Shown: positions 23,243 to 32,418, numbered from the stretch's first letter. The stretch is 46,962 bases of DNA from 2-01-FULL-39-28 sp964436165 (GCA_964436165.1 CAYTBY010000005.1:1-46962), one strand, 5' to 3'. Translations and numbers: made by a program. Notes: generated by a model from the sequence alone, not told the origin.

Positions 23243-24860
23243 ATATCAAAAATGAGTGCCCTATTCTGTCGATTGGTTGATATAAAGACAACCAATCAAG
23301 ATTTTTATCATCACGAAGCTGGCTTAATTCTTTCCACCTTATAAGAAAATTGATGTTTATGGCATATTTTCCGGATAGATTTGAAATAAGCTTTTCTGTG
23401 GGAGATATAATGTTTTGAATCCCGTAATATCTCGGATCAAAATATATATTTTGATCCGAATATATAACCTTTATATCGGGATGCTGGTTTTGGTATTTTG
23501 CAAGACGCTTTAGGTCATGCTTCCACTCTAAATTTGAGTCATCCAGATATTTATATCCATTAGCTGATCCGCCAACAAATTCGTTAAAGTAAGCCAAATA
23601 ATCGGGATAAATGCTCGCTGCAGAAAAAATATACCATAGCCCCAGGATAATAACAATGGAAGAAATTATCGCCGACTTAACTTTGTCCCATTTTATTTTA
23701 ATCACTTGAGCCAGCCCTCCCGCATAAAGAATCAAAAATGGAAAAGCCGGCAGCAAATAACGAATACCGATATTGTGGGCCTTTAAACTCGTAGCAATTG
23801 AGAAAAAAATCAGAGGCGTAAATATAAATAATTTGTCCCGGTTATTAATATTGAATTTATGCCAGAAAGTCATAGCCACAGCAAAAGCAACTAACGCCGG
23901 GATGGGGGTTTTAATTAAAAATGCCTCCAAAAAATAATACCACCAGCCATCTTCTGAAAATTGGCCGTTTAGATAAAATTTAAAATAAATGTTTTGGTCA
24001 GCATAAATCGTTTTTAAGCCCCTCACATAAAACCCGGTGTCTATCGGCATAAGGTAAGAAAAATATACGACCAGAAAGGCCGGAATAATTATTACGGCTG
24101 TTGTTTTAATAAATCGGCGCATTGTTGGATAAAAATCATTTTGTCCCGATTTAGCATAAATAAAGACTAAAAATAAAACTACCGGCAAGAAGAAAACAGC
24201 CGAAAACTTAGAACTTAATGCCAAACCAAGAAACAGCCCCGAATAAATTAAGTGTTTTTTATTCTTAATTTTTCCACCAAAGACAGCCGGCCTGTTCTTT
24301 GGCGGAGGTCCATTCTCGGCGGAAAAATATTTCCATAAATAATAAAAGGCAATAAACGAGAAAGAAGCCAAAGCTAAATCAGTGGTCACAAATTGAGTAT
24401 GAGCGATAATATTAGGCATAAAAACATACAAAAACAAAGACAAAAGACCAGCTTTGGGACTGAACATCTCCGAAGACCATTTGAATATAAAAAATGCCAA
24501 AAGAACCGAAATAAGCATAGGAGCCAATCTCCCCCATAATAGTAGTCTATCGACATCATTGCTAATTAAAAATTTACTTCCAAACTTCCATTCGTTTTTA
24601 AAAGGACCGAATAAATCCGGATCTTGACTATCAAATTTTAAATCCATAAACAGTAGTGGAAAAGAAGAAATTAACTTTAAAAAAGGCGGGTGTTGAGGAT
24701 TTAATATAATTTGGCCTGTTTTCCAGTAAGAATAGCCGCTCGGCAGATGGGTTTTCTCGTCACTCGCCGGGCTGAAATTTTGAGCGCTAAAAAACGGCAG
24801 AAAAAAAGTCATCGCCAACAGAATTGAAACGATTATTTTTGTTCTTAGGTCATAAATCAT
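23232..24860 (-). CDS. GT39-like (PMT) GT-C membrane glycosyltransferase
   Basis: 542 residues with about ten transmembrane helices and no TPRs. The Asp-Glu of the protein-mannosyltransferase family is in the first outer loop (FSPASDEKTHLP, Asp34-Glu35), and NPQHPPFLKL follows, as in ArnT/PMT proteins. It should use a polyprenyl-phosphate sugar donor, possibly made by the GT2 enzyme at 9312-10007, and act outside the membrane. A segment GPPPKNRPAVFGGKIK at about residues 184-200 is encoded by an imperfect hairpin (24274-24305) and looks inserted. The gene overlaps its neighbours by 11 and 4 nt. Confidence 0.82.
   Translation of the reverse strand: MIYDLRTKIIVSILLAMTFFLPFFSAQNFSPASDEKTHLPSGYSYWKTGQIILNPQHPPFLKLISSFPLLFMDLKFDSQDPDLFGPFKNEWKFGSKFLISNDVDRLLLWGRLAPMLISVLLAFFIFKWSSEMFSPKAGLLSLFLYVFMPNIIAHTQFVTTDLALASFSFIAFYYLWKYFSAENGPPPKNRPAVFGGKIKNKKHLIYSGLFLGLALSSKFSAVFFLPVVLFLVFIYAKSGQNDFYPTMRRFIKTTAVIIIPAFLVVYFSYLMPIDTGFYVRGLKTIYADQNIYFKFYLNGQFSEDGWWYYFLEAFLIKTPIPALVAFAVAMTFWHKFNINNRDKLFIFTPLIFFSIATSLKAHNIGIRYLLPAFPFLILYAGGLAQVIKIKWDKVKSAIISSIVIILGLWYIFSAASIYPDYLAYFNEFVGGSANGYKYLDDSNLEWKHDLKRLAKYQNQHPDIKVIYSDQNIYFDPRYYGIQNIISPTEKLISNLSGKYAININFLIRWKELSQLRDDKNLDWLSLYQPIDRIGHSFLIYEF
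23433..23458. repeat. Perfect 26-bp palindrome in coding sequence
   Basis: CGGATCAAAATAT followed by its complement ATATTTTGATCCG. It is read as SDQNIYFDP. Because a similar DQNIYF peptide appears earlier in the protein, chance or duplication is possible. Confidence 0.5.
24274..24305. repeat. Imperfect hairpin insertion in GT39 gene
   Basis: CCACCAAAGACAG against CTGTTCTTTGGCGG, around CCGGC. It encodes a Pro-rich loop. Confidence 0.5.
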
Positions 24861-26704
24861 AAATTTTCTTCGGCAATATTTATCATTTCCTCTATCTCTG
24901 GCGCCTCATTACCTAACACACGCGCTTTTTTAAGATAAATTAGCGCCTGCTCATAATCCTTCTTTACAAAATAAGCCGTACCGGCCAAAGCGCTCAAATC
25001 AGGATTATTAAGATTAGAACTGAAGTATTTATTGATTACATCCAACGCTTTATCCGGTTTATTCAGGGCAATCTGTATATAAGCATATCTCATCGCATAT
25101 TCGGTTGTAGCATAAAAATCTATAACCTTAAGAAAATTATCACCCGCTTCCTCAAGTCGTCCCTGCTTTAAATACAGCTCTGCTAAGTTTATATAAGAAT
25201 CTGTTGCATCTGGGTTCAGTTCCAATGACTTTTTATATTTTTCTTCAGCTAAACTATAATCTCCTTCATGATCGGCAACGATTCCCAGTAAATTCTGGAG
25301 GTGGGAATTGTTTTCATATATGCCTTTAGCTATAGTGAGCTGTTCTTTGGCTAAATCCCATTCATCGGCTCTTATATGCACGCCGGCCAATGCTGTTCGC
25401 GTTATTAAGCTGTTCGGCGACTCTTTAACGGTTGCATAAAATAAAGTTCTTCTGTCGTGCCAGTCCTTGTTTCTAATGAAAGTTTGCGTTCCGTAGAAAA
25501 CCACAAGAAAAACCAACAGAGAGGCGCCGACGATCTTATATATTTTTTCTTTTAACTTTTCCGCCAAAGGCGGATTCGCCTTTGGCGGAAAGAATTTGAC
25601 AATAATCAACGCCAACGCAATAACAAACCCGAGAGAGGAGAAATACATAAGCCGTTCGCCCATTATCGTCCCAACGGGAATAATCAGATTTGAAATCATT
25701 AAATAAGGAAACAAAAACACGGCAGCCGCAAAACTGAAACCGGTTCCACGGGTTTTACGTGAAATTAAAACAACCGCAAAACTAACCAATACCATCAAAC
25801 CCATGATCGATGGTAGTGAGGTAAATATATTTTTTACTACCGGGATAGCATTGTAAGAATAATCGGCGGACAAATGAACTGGCAAAATAAGTTTTTCCGT
25901 GTACAAAAAAAGTACTTTTAAGGCAGTAAAAATTCTTTCCGGGACAGAAGCAAATATAAGAGAGTTTGAAACTATGGTTGTTTCAAACTCTCCGGCAAAG
26001 TATTGGCCAAGAGCTAAATATCTCAAAAACGAATACAAGATAAAAGGAAGAATAAAAAACAGATTATTAGTTATGGCTCTTCGCCAGTTTGTCTTCAAGA
26101 ACACCGTATCGATATAGAAAATTACCGGTAAAACCATCAGGGCTATTTCTTTACTCATCAGAGCACAAAGGAAAGCTACGGCAGACAGCATTTTATCGTT
26201 CTTTGAAAATAAATAAATTGTGGCTAAAGACCAAAAGAAAGCTAATAATTCCGCCCGGCCCACAATTGAAGTTACAGCTTCGGTATGTATGGGGTGAAGC
26301 AAAAATAAAAGAGAAGCAATATAAGCAACGCGCCGAGATTTCAAAAGCCAAATAATCAGCCAGAAAACAAGAAAAGAATTCAGGGCGTGAATGATAATGT
26401 TTACCATATGAAAACCGGCCGGAGAAGAACCGAAAATATTATGGTTTAAAGAATATGTGGCCATGGTAAAGGGACGATAAAGACCTGATTTAGGATTATT
26501 TTGATGGTAGGGAGAAACAAATAGATTAAAAAAATTACCCGGATCTCTTAAGTCGCCCCGGTTTTGAACCACCGTCACATCGTCAAAAACGAACTCGCCG
26601 GAAATACCGTTTCCGAAAACCAAAAAAGACAACAAGATGGCCGAGATAAAAACGATTAAAAACTCCCGCCTTTTTATAAAATTAAGAGCCCGTTCATAAG
26701 TCAT
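24857..26704 (-). CDS. TMTC-like GT-C glycosyltransferase with TPRs
   Basis: 615 residues. Signatures: FVFDDVTVVQNRG (Asp41-Asp42) in the first outer loop, GLYRPFTMATYSLNHNIFG, and HPIHTEAVTSIVGRAELLAF, the most canonical TMTC block in the window. TPRs run from about residue 430 to the end (LLGIVADHEGDYSLAEEKYK). Two hairpins are embedded: 25558-25591 (peptide FPPKANPPLAEK) at about residues 371-381 and 25960-25992 (peptide GEFETTIVSN). It overlaps the downstream gene by 4 nt. It is expected to glycosylate exported proteins. Confidence 0.83.
   Translation of the reverse strand: MTYERALNFIKRREFLIVFISAILLSFLVFGNGISGEFVFDDVTVVQNRGDLRDPGNFFNLFVSPYHQNNPKSGLYRPFTMATYSLNHNIFGSSPAGFHMVNIIIHALNSFLVFWLIIWLLKSRRVAYIASLLFLLHPIHTEAVTSIVGRAELLAFFWSLATIYLFSKNDKMLSAVAFLCALMSKEIALMVLPVIFYIDTVFLKTNWRRAITNNLFFILPFILYSFLRYLALGQYFAGEFETTIVSNSLIFASVPERIFTALKVLFLYTEKLILPVHLSADYSYNAIPVVKNIFTSLPSIMGLMVLVSFAVVLISRKTRGTGFSFAAAVFLFPYLMISNLIIPVGTIMGERLMYFSSLGFVIALALIIVKFFPPKANPPLAEKLKEKIYKIVGASLLVFLVVFYGTQTFIRNKDWHDRRTLFYATVKESPNSLITRTALAGVHIRADEWDLAKEQLTIAKGIYENNSHLQNLLGIVADHEGDYSLAEEKYKKSLELNPDATDSYINLAELYLKQGRLEEAGDNFLKVIDFYATTEYAMRYAYIQIALNKPDKALDVINKYFSSNLNNPDLSALAGTAYFVKKDYEQALIYLKKARVLGNEAPEIEEMINIAEENL
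25558..25591. repeat. GC-rich hairpin insertion in TMTC-like gene
   Basis: TTTCCGCCAAAGGCG (25558-25572) and CGCCTTTGGCGGAAA (25577-25591), perfect 15-bp arms with a GATT loop, in frame. Confidence 0.8.
25960..25992. repeat. Hairpin in TMTC-like gene
   Basis: Arms GAGAGTTTGAAAC (25960-25972) and GTTTCAAACTCTC (25980-25992), perfect, with a 7-nt loop, translated without breaking the frame. Confidence 0.75.
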
Positions 26705-26728
26705 AGGTTTTGAGATGAACTCTACAAA

Positions 26729-28498
26729 TTAGTTTTGCAGTTTTTCAATAAGTTCTTTTATCAGCTCGCTGGTTTGAGGGTCCAGATCGGCATATTTTAG
26801 TCCCGCCCGCAGATCCATAAGCACCTGCTCTTTATTGTTTAAGACAATATAAATAAGAGCGGAGTTGTAATAAACACGAGGGTTATTTGGCAAAAGAAGT
26901 TTTAGGGTTTCTATATTCTCTATGGCCTTAGTCAAATCCCCTTGTTGAGCATAAATGACAGAGAGATTTTGATAAGGATAATAAAAGCCGGGATTTATTT
27001 CTATTGCTTTTTCATATAGCTGAATAGCTCCGTAGATATCTCCTTTCGATTGAAGAATGGTGCCAAGATTGTAGTATGGTTCAGCAAAAACATCGCCTAC
27101 TTCCGTAGCTTTCCTGTAATAGATCTCGGCATTCTTTATATCTCCATTATTAAAATATAAATTGCCAAGATTATTATTTATTCTGGAACTTGCCGGCTCA
27201 TACTTAAGTATATCCATATAAAATTTCTCCTCGTCGCCCCACAAAATGTTCCTTTTTACTGATTGATAGCAGAAAAAAGAAACATAAGCACCAAATAACA
27301 AAACACAAATTACAAATAAATATTTTCTATCTTTTTTGAGATAGTCAAATAGCCTGACTAAATAAAAAGAGACGATCAGCCAAAATCCTATCATCGGCAG
27401 ATACAGCCAATGTTCGTACATGAGAGCATTAATAGGGGTAATACCGGAAACTGGGCCAAGAGCAATAAAAAACCAGCTTAAACCTAATAACCAAATATTA
27501 TAATCCATACCCGGATTTTTTTTCCTATATAACCTATATACAAAATACAAACTACAAAATACTCCCGTTGCCACTAGCCAGACCGGCCACTGAAATAACG
27601 AAGTATAAACGTTTATACTCCTTTCCATATGAAGCCCTGTCGGCACAAACAAAAGCTTTATATAACCCCACAGGATCGGCAAGAATGTAAAGAATCTCAC
27701 GTAAAGGTTCTCCGAATAAATATTAGGTTCAGCGTAAAAATTCAAAGTGTTTTGGAAGTTAAGCACGGTTAAGCGCAAAATTCCGTAAATGAAAACAATC
27801 CCAAAATATGGCCATGTCTTGATAAGCCCCGCTTTTACAGACTTGATAAATCTATCCGGCGACAGAGCGGCGATGTAAAAAGCTAAAATAAGTACTGGAA
27901 AAATTATCCCTGTTTCCCGACTTAACAAAGCCAGGACCAGGAAAACTAAAGATAGGATTTTCCTCCAATCAAGCCAATCTTTATTTTTACTTTCTGCCAA
28001 GTAAAACAGCAGGAGTGAGGCGAGCATAAACATGGTTACTAGAACATCTCCTCGTCCGGCAATGTAGGTAATTGCCTCTGTCTGTAACGGATGAACTAAA
28101 AATATCAATGAAGTCAAGAAGGCCAGTAATTTCCGCCTAAACACTAAGTACAAAATACTAAATACCAATATCCCATTGGCTATATGGATTAGATTGCTAA
28201 GTAAATGATAACCAAAAGGATTAGTTCCCGAAATTACATAGTTCAGAGCAAAGGTAAAGAACAAAAATGGCCGATAATAGTTGCTTTGAAGGCCGACGCC
28301 AGCAAGAGTATTGTGGGTAAGCCAAAATTTGATATTTGACCAAGATAATTCGTGGACAAAATCATTATTTAATATCCAGTCATTATCATCCCAAAACAAT
28401 TCATTGTTCAGATTAAACGAATAGATAAAAGAACCCGCTACGATAAGAATTATTATCGGCAACCAAATCTCTTTTTTTAAAACAAAATTAGTCATCAA
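26729..28498 (-). CDS. TMTC-like GT-C glycosyltransferase with TPRs
   Basis: 589 residues. ELFWDDNDWILNND carries the acidic pair (Asp37-Asp38), and HPLQTEAITYIAGRGDVLVT is a diverged TMTC signature. TPRs start near residue 430 and are regular (NNLGNLYFNNGDIKNAEIYY, then YYNLGTILQSKGDIYGAIQL). The gene sits 24 nt upstream of the previous TMTC-like gene in the same orientation. Three TMTC-like paralogues in a row suggest different sugars or acceptors. AT-rich TACAAA-type micro-repeats near 27530-27560 and 28140-28170 are translated in hydrophobic parts. Confidence 0.82.
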   Translation of the reverse strand: MMTNFVLKKEIWLPIIILIVAGSFIYSFNLNNELFWDDNDWILNNDFVHELSWSNIKFWLTHNTLAGVGLQSNYYRPFLFFTFALNYVISGTNPFGYHLLSNLIHIANGILVFSILYLVFRRKLLAFLTSLIFLVHPLQTEAITYIAGRGDVLVTMFMLASLLLFYLAESKNKDWLDWRKILSLVFLVLALLSRETGIIFPVLILAFYIAALSPDRFIKSVKAGLIKTWPYFGIVFIYGILRLTVLNFQNTLNFYAEPNIYSENLYVRFFTFLPILWGYIKLLFVPTGLHMERSINVYTSLFQWPVWLVATGVFCSLYFVYRLYRKKNPGMDYNIWLLGLSWFFIALGPVSGITPINALMYEHWLYLPMIGFWLIVSFYLVRLFDYLKKDRKYLFVICVLLFGAYVSFFCYQSVKRNILWGDEEKFYMDILKYEPASSRINNNLGNLYFNNGDIKNAEIYYRKATEVGDVFAEPYYNLGTILQSKGDIYGAIQLYEKAIEINPGFYYPYQNLSVIYAQQGDLTKAIENIETLKLLLPNNPRVYYNSALIYIVLNNKEQVLMDLRAGLKYADLDPQTSELIKELIEKLQN

Positions 28499-28505
28499 TT
28501 AGGAT

Positions 28506-30563
28506 TTAATTTTTGAAATATTTAGTTAAAAACTCCTTGGCCTGTGTATTATTTTCATCCAATCTTATGGCTTCTTGAAGCGAGGCCTGGGCACTCTCAA
28601 GACGGCCTAAGTTCATATAAACTACCCCCAGAATAAAGTAATATTGGCTCTCTTTCAAGCCCAAATCAATTGCCTTTTTTATATTTTCTTCGGCTAACTG
28701 TTGATTTTGTTTATCTGTATAGTAGACATGGATAAGTCCTTTGTAAAGATAAGCATACGGGTTTTGGGGGTCAATTTTTATAACTTCATCGGCAAAATAA
28801 GCCGACGGTTCCAGCCAGTCAATTTTATATAAAGTGCGTGACAAAGTAAGATTCAAATTGACTTTATTGTTGTTTGAACTCTTAATATAACCCGTTATTT
28901 TATCTATGGCATTTTTATCAATAACAGAAAATTTAGAAATAATTCCGGAATTTTTATTATTATTTTTAACCAAAAGAATTGCATCTTCATTAATGTAGAT
29001 AATTTTCCAATCAGGATTCTTAACAATATGCCTCAAAAAACTATCGCCCCATAGCGTAGCATCCCTGTGCGCAAAAAATATAAAATTAATACCATATTTA
29101 TTTGAAAACTCAAGCCACTTTTCTTTACTTTCCTGCATCGGCTTATATATTTCATTGAAGAACTTGACTGAGTAGGCCTCGGGCCTGTTATCAACAAAGA
29201 CTTTTTCTTGGGGATATAATTTCCATATCAAATATCCTCCGATGTCAAAGTTATTGAACATCGGCCCTTCAATTTTATTTTGCTTGACGAAATCAACGGC
29301 TCTTTCCAGTCCATTGGGAACAGAAAGCCCGGATATTCTCGAAGTTTCTACATATTTGTAATATTTATTATTTGCAACCAAGAAAATCAATAAAACTAAA
29401 AACACGGAAACCGATATTTTAAAAACGTTGCTTACCCGCCGAAATATTTGTGCTCTATTGAGGTTAAACCTCAATAGATAATCCTGGATATCAGTTAGAA
29501 CAATGGCCAGTATGGGGAAAGAGGCAAGAGCATACAATGGCAAATTGCGTAGCATTTTAAATCCGGCATATATAAAAAAGGTGGAAATTAAAATCTCAAA
29601 AGTTCTTTGCCTCGCTTTTTTTATGGTTAACAGAAAGGAAGCAACTAATATCGCTACTGACAATTTGAATATAAAAATTGACAAATTGAACCCTCCAAAA
29701 CTAGCTAAAAAAGAAAGTGTCTCATTCTCCATTATGCTGTACCCGTATTCATTTAGTATATTGAGTGGCAAAAGCACGCCTTGAATTCCATTTGGATTTA
29801 CCAACGTCGCTAAGCCGGTAAGCGTTCCGATCAGTGCTATTCTGCCAAGGTCCGACCTTTTTGAAGATTCAAGATCAGACCTTGTAACAACTAACCGGTC
29901 TATGAAAAAGGCCAAGATTAAAAAAGGACCAATAAAAAAGTAAATGTGCAGATTAACCCAAAATAATTCCAAAATCGGCAAAAACCAAAGCCAATACAAG
30001 GGCCGCCCTTGTATTATAAGGGCGGCCCTTGATGAGTACTTGGCCTTAAACAGAGCAAATAGGAAAAATGCCAGTATCACAAAACTAAATATCTCCGGCC
30101 GGACTTCAGTCCGCTGAATGAATATAAATACTGACAACAGAAAAGACACTATGAGGGGCCAAAATTTAGAATACCTTTGGGCAATAGTAAACAATAATAA
30201 AAATGCAACCAATACTAAAAATGTTTTAACCAAAATCAGCCCCGTAAAACCAGCCCAACTAAAAATACCAAAAAATATAACCTCGCTTAGCCAATGGTGA
30301 TTGATAAACTGAAAATCCGGCTCGGTAAAAGAGAATAGATTTGTCTTTGGAACTTCTTTTGTTTGCCAAGTAATCTCACCGATCTTCAAATGCCGACCGA
30401 TGTCTTGACCGATAGAGTCAAAATTGTGAATCAAAAAAACCCCCAAAAGGATGAAAACTAAAGTAAACAGAAAAAGGTTCGACCTTTTTAAAGATTTAAG
30501 GTCGAACCTTGGTTGGGATTTAAGGAAGGACAATGGTTGTTTTCCCTTGACATTGTTTTTCAA
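28506..30563 (-). CDS. Polytopic membrane protein with C-terminal TPRs, GT-C-like
   Basis: 685 residues, about ten to twelve transmembrane helices followed by TPRs from about residue 600 (YYFILGVVYMNLGRLESAQA). The first outer loop has SIGQDIGRHLKIGE and FINHHWLSEVIFF, a family seen beside TMTC/PMT proteins, but I cannot name a founding member. Three repeat elements are translated: the REP-like dyad 30474-30510 near the N-terminus (RFDLKSLKRSNL), the dyad 29846-29884 (RSDLESSKRSDL) and the single palindrome 29455-29477 (LLRFNLNRA). A GC-rich hairpin is at 29997-30031. It overlaps the upstream gene by 44 nt, so the true start may be slightly downstream. Confidence 0.78.
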   Translation of the reverse strand: MKNNVKGKQPLSFLKSQPRFDLKSLKRSNLFLFTLVFILLGVFLIHNFDSIGQDIGRHLKIGEITWQTKEVPKTNLFSFTEPDFQFINHHWLSEVIFFGIFSWAGFTGLILVKTFLVLVAFLLLFTIAQRYSKFWPLIVSFLLSVFIFIQRTEVRPEIFSFVILAFFLFALFKAKYSSRAALIIQGRPLYWLWFLPILELFWVNLHIYFFIGPFLILAFFIDRLVVTRSDLESSKRSDLGRIALIGTLTGLATLVNPNGIQGVLLPLNILNEYGYSIMENETLSFLASFGGFNLSIFIFKLSVAILVASFLLTIKKARQRTFEILISTFFIYAGFKMLRNLPLYALASFPILAIVLTDIQDYLLRFNLNRAQIFRRVSNVFKISVSVFLVLLIFLVANNKYYKYVETSRISGLSVPNGLERAVDFVKQNKIEGPMFNNFDIGGYLIWKLYPQEKVFVDNRPEAYSVKFFNEIYKPMQESKEKWLEFSNKYGINFIFFAHRDATLWGDSFLRHIVKNPDWKIIYINEDAILLVKNNNKNSGIISKFSVIDKNAIDKITGYIKSSNNNKVNLNLTLSRTLYKIDWLEPSAYFADEVIKIDPQNPYAYLYKGLIHVYYTDKQNQQLAEENIKKAIDLGLKESQYYFILGVVYMNLGRLESAQASLQEAIRLDENNTQAKEFLTKYFKN
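29455..29477. repeat. REP-like palindrome in coding sequence
   Basis: CTATTGAGGTT-A-AACCTCAATAG, perfect 11-bp arms around one A. Confidence 0.85.
29846..29884. repeat. REP-like dyad (TTTTTGAAGATTCAAG spacer), in coding sequence
   Basis: Arms CAAGGTCCGACCTT and AAGATCAGACCTTG pair 12 of 14. Both mismatches are C/T changes, suggesting decay of an older copy. Confidence 0.8.
29997..30031. repeat. GC-rich hairpin in coding sequence
   Basis: CAAGGGCCGCCCTT (29997-30010) and AAGGGCGGCCCTTG (30018-30031), perfect 14-bp arms, 7-nt loop, encoding SRAALIIQGRPL. Confidence 0.8.
30474..30510. repeat. REP-like dyad, in coding sequence
   Basis: AAGGTTCGACCTT (30474-30486) and AAGGTCGAACCTT (30498-30510), perfect 13-bp arms. 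The spacer TTTAAAGATTT is a variant of TTTTTGAAGAT. Confidence 0.88.
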
Positions 30564-31140
30564 ATAATTTTACGGTTCCGCCAATAGTTACAAACTGGCC
30601 ATTTGCATCCACCAACCGTCCATACTGTATTTTTGCGGTTAAATCATATGTTTTAGATATAGGATTTTCCGGCAACGAAATCCCTAATAAACTTTCCCCG
30701 TTTGGAATAGGGCTACTGGAAAATATATTCGGCCCTACCGATATATTATCCTGCGGAGTCACGGTCCAAAAAATATTTCTTCCGGGATGATCAATTCCTT
30801 TGTAGATAAAAAGGGCGTCTTGATTGTCATAAGTATTATGGTTCAAATATTTAATTTCACCCTTCAATTCACAAGAAGCATCGGCCAAAAGCAATGACCA
30901 CGGAACTGTATCGCCTATGAAAGTTGTCTGGCCGTCACTAGTTGGAAGCGGGACCGACACCTTGGTTATATTTGGTTTTGGGGTAAGAGAAGGAAAAGAC
31001 GAAACCTCTGGAGACACTGATGGTCCTGGAGAATTAACGACATCCGGCGTCCTTTGGACATTCAATGTCCAAACATAAAACCCAACAAGAGCTACGCCCG
31101 CCATTAAAATTACTAACCAAATAATAGTATTTTTAGACAT
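30520..31140 (-). CDS. Membrane-anchored extracytoplasmic protein, unknown function
   Basis: 206 residues. One N-terminal transmembrane helix (TIIWLVILMAGVALVGFYVW, 5-24) is followed by a Pro/Ser-rich linker (residues 33-60). A beta-rich globular domain with two Cys (ASCELKGEI and EKQCQGKT) follows, possibly disulphide bonded through the DsbA encoded at 44627. The opening MSKNTIIWLVI resembles the FKBP protein at 43100 (MSKHTLIYLAV). Located between the glycosyltransferase operon and the surface protein genes; its C-terminal codons overlap the next gene by 44 nt. Confidence 0.68.
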   Translation of the reverse strand: MSKNTIIWLVILMAGVALVGFYVWTLNVQRTPDVVNSPGPSVSPEVSSFPSLTPKPNITKVSVPLPTSDGQTTFIGDTVPWSLLLADASCELKGEIKYLNHNTYDNQDALFIYKGIDHPGRNIFWTVTPQDNISVGPNIFSSSPIPNGESLLGISLPENPISKTYDLTAKIQYGRLVDANGQFVTIGGTVKLFEKQCQGKTTIVLP

Positions 31141-31158
31141 GAGGAGATTTTATCAAAA

Positions 31159-32412
31159 TTAGCGCAAAAGGTCAAAAGAGCTGAAAAACAATGCTTTAAG
31201 TAGTCCCAGAAAAGATACTACTGAACTTGTTGATTTAACCCAGAATTCAGGAACAGCAGATGGGATGGAAATATAGTCAGGATCATACTCTGACTTACGA
31301 TAATGGCCGTAAATATAGACCTTATATTTCTTGGTTGGATCAAGGCCAAGACCGTCGTAGGTAAACGACTCGTCGGATTTACCTTCCGGTACCTTTATTT
31401 GTTTGCCCCAGAGAGGGTTTTGAGCGGTCTCGTTATCGGAGATAGAAATAAAATAATCCGGGATGGGGATGGAAGACACCGGCCCGCCTGCGAGCGAGGC
31501 AGGCCAGCCACTCGTTATGCTCCACTTAAAAACAGGGTAAACTCCGACCGCTTGCTGTTTATCAACCGGACTAAAAATATTGACCGTAGTTAAGAATACC
31601 ATTTTTGCTTCTGACGATGGCGGCGTCTCAAACCCATCCTTATCTACACCAGCGACATAATAACTGTAGTCCCCTTCTGAATAGTTTGTCGACGGCAAAT
31701 AAGCAACCACGCCTCTTCCTCCTGGCGGTATCGTCCTTTGAATAAACCAATATCCACACCGGCCGGCTTCTAACATCATCCATTCTCCATCAATGTCTAC
31801 ATCCTCACAACCGGTAGAGAGCATCTTCTCAAAATCAGCAATTTTACTAAAATAGGAATCGCCGGGCTTTTTTTCATATAATCGGAAGTTCTCAATTTTA
31901 TCTACCGCTTTATCTGAGTATTTAAAGACGATTCTTTGGCCGATACGACCGTAATTTGAAGTGGCACGGGAAATAAGCCAATCAGCTCTTATGTAATCCG
32001 GCGAAGGGAATTGAAGATTAACTTTTGCTGGAATTGGCGGAGTAGGAATAACACTGATTATCGGAGTGGGAGTCGCCGTGCCCTCCGGCTTGTCCTCCGT
32101 AGCTTTAGCAAAGGGGGAAACTTCTGGCGAAGGAAGGGGTGAGACCGTTTCTAAAACAATGGGTTCACCTTCTTTAATGGCTGTTATTGCTTTTTTAGGA
32201 ACAACTTTTACGTTTTGCCACTTAAAATTGTGGCGGTTAAATACCTCGAGACTGCTTACCCACCTTTTTATATTATTATTGATCAAATAAACTTTGATGT
32301 CCCCCCTCGCTCTCAATAAAGATCCGTCTGAATAATTATCGGCTGTCGCAATAAAAGGAAGTAAGAATAACGAAACAAAAATTAAGACCGAAAAGCGAGT
32401 AAATTTTAACAT
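31159..32412 (-). CDS. Secreted protein with surface-domain-like N-terminus and Ig-like region
   Basis: 417 residues. Signal peptide 1-24 (VLIFVSLFLLPFIATADNYS). Residues about 28-80 (SLLRARGDIKVYLINNNIKR then WVSSLEVFNRHNF) look like a short relative of the DPDVYIVN..GYKRLFLNP domain in the proteins at 4360 and 32547. A Pro-rich linker is partly encoded by a repeat (32077-32123, SPFAKATEDKPEG). The rest is beta-rich with fibronectin/Ig-like segments and NYSEGDYSYYVAGVDKDGF. WPASLAGGPV is encoded by GC-rich repeat DNA at 31481-31507. A TATACT -10 box sits 6 nt before the ATG. Likely a surface-attached protein. Confidence 0.72.
   Translation of the reverse strand: MLKFTRFSVLIFVSLFLLPFIATADNYSDGSLLRARGDIKVYLINNNIKRWVSSLEVFNRHNFKWQNVKVVPKKAITAIKEGEPIVLETVSPLPSPEVSPFAKATEDKPEGTATPTPIISVIPTPPIPAKVNLQFPSPDYIRADWLISRATSNYGRIGQRIVFKYSDKAVDKIENFRLYEKKPGDSYFSKIADFEKMLSTGCEDVDIDGEWMMLEAGRCGYWFIQRTIPPGGRGVVAYLPSTNYSEGDYSYYVAGVDKDGFETPPSSEAKMVFLTTVNIFSPVDKQQAVGVYPVFKWSITSGWPASLAGGPVSSIPIPDYFISISDNETAQNPLWGKQIKVPEGKSDESFTYDGLGLDPTKKYKVYIYGHYRKSEYDPDYISIPSAVPEFWVKSTSSVVSFLGLLKALFFSSFDLLR
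31481..31507. repeat. GC-rich repeat with GCCTGC/GCAGGC arms
   Basis: GCCTGC (31486-31491) and GCAGGC (31499-31504) with a 7-nt loop inside a GC-rich patch, in frame in the surface protein. Confidence 0.5.
32077..32123. repeat. Repeat encoding FAKATEDKPEG in a linker
   Basis: A GC-rich stretch whose translation SPFAKATEDKPEG breaks the Pro/Ser/Thr linker. I recall near-identical peptides in unrelated proteins of candidate-phyla genomes, which would mark it as a dispersed coding repeat; this is unverified memory. Confidence 0.45.
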
Positions 32413-32418
32413 GCCTTA

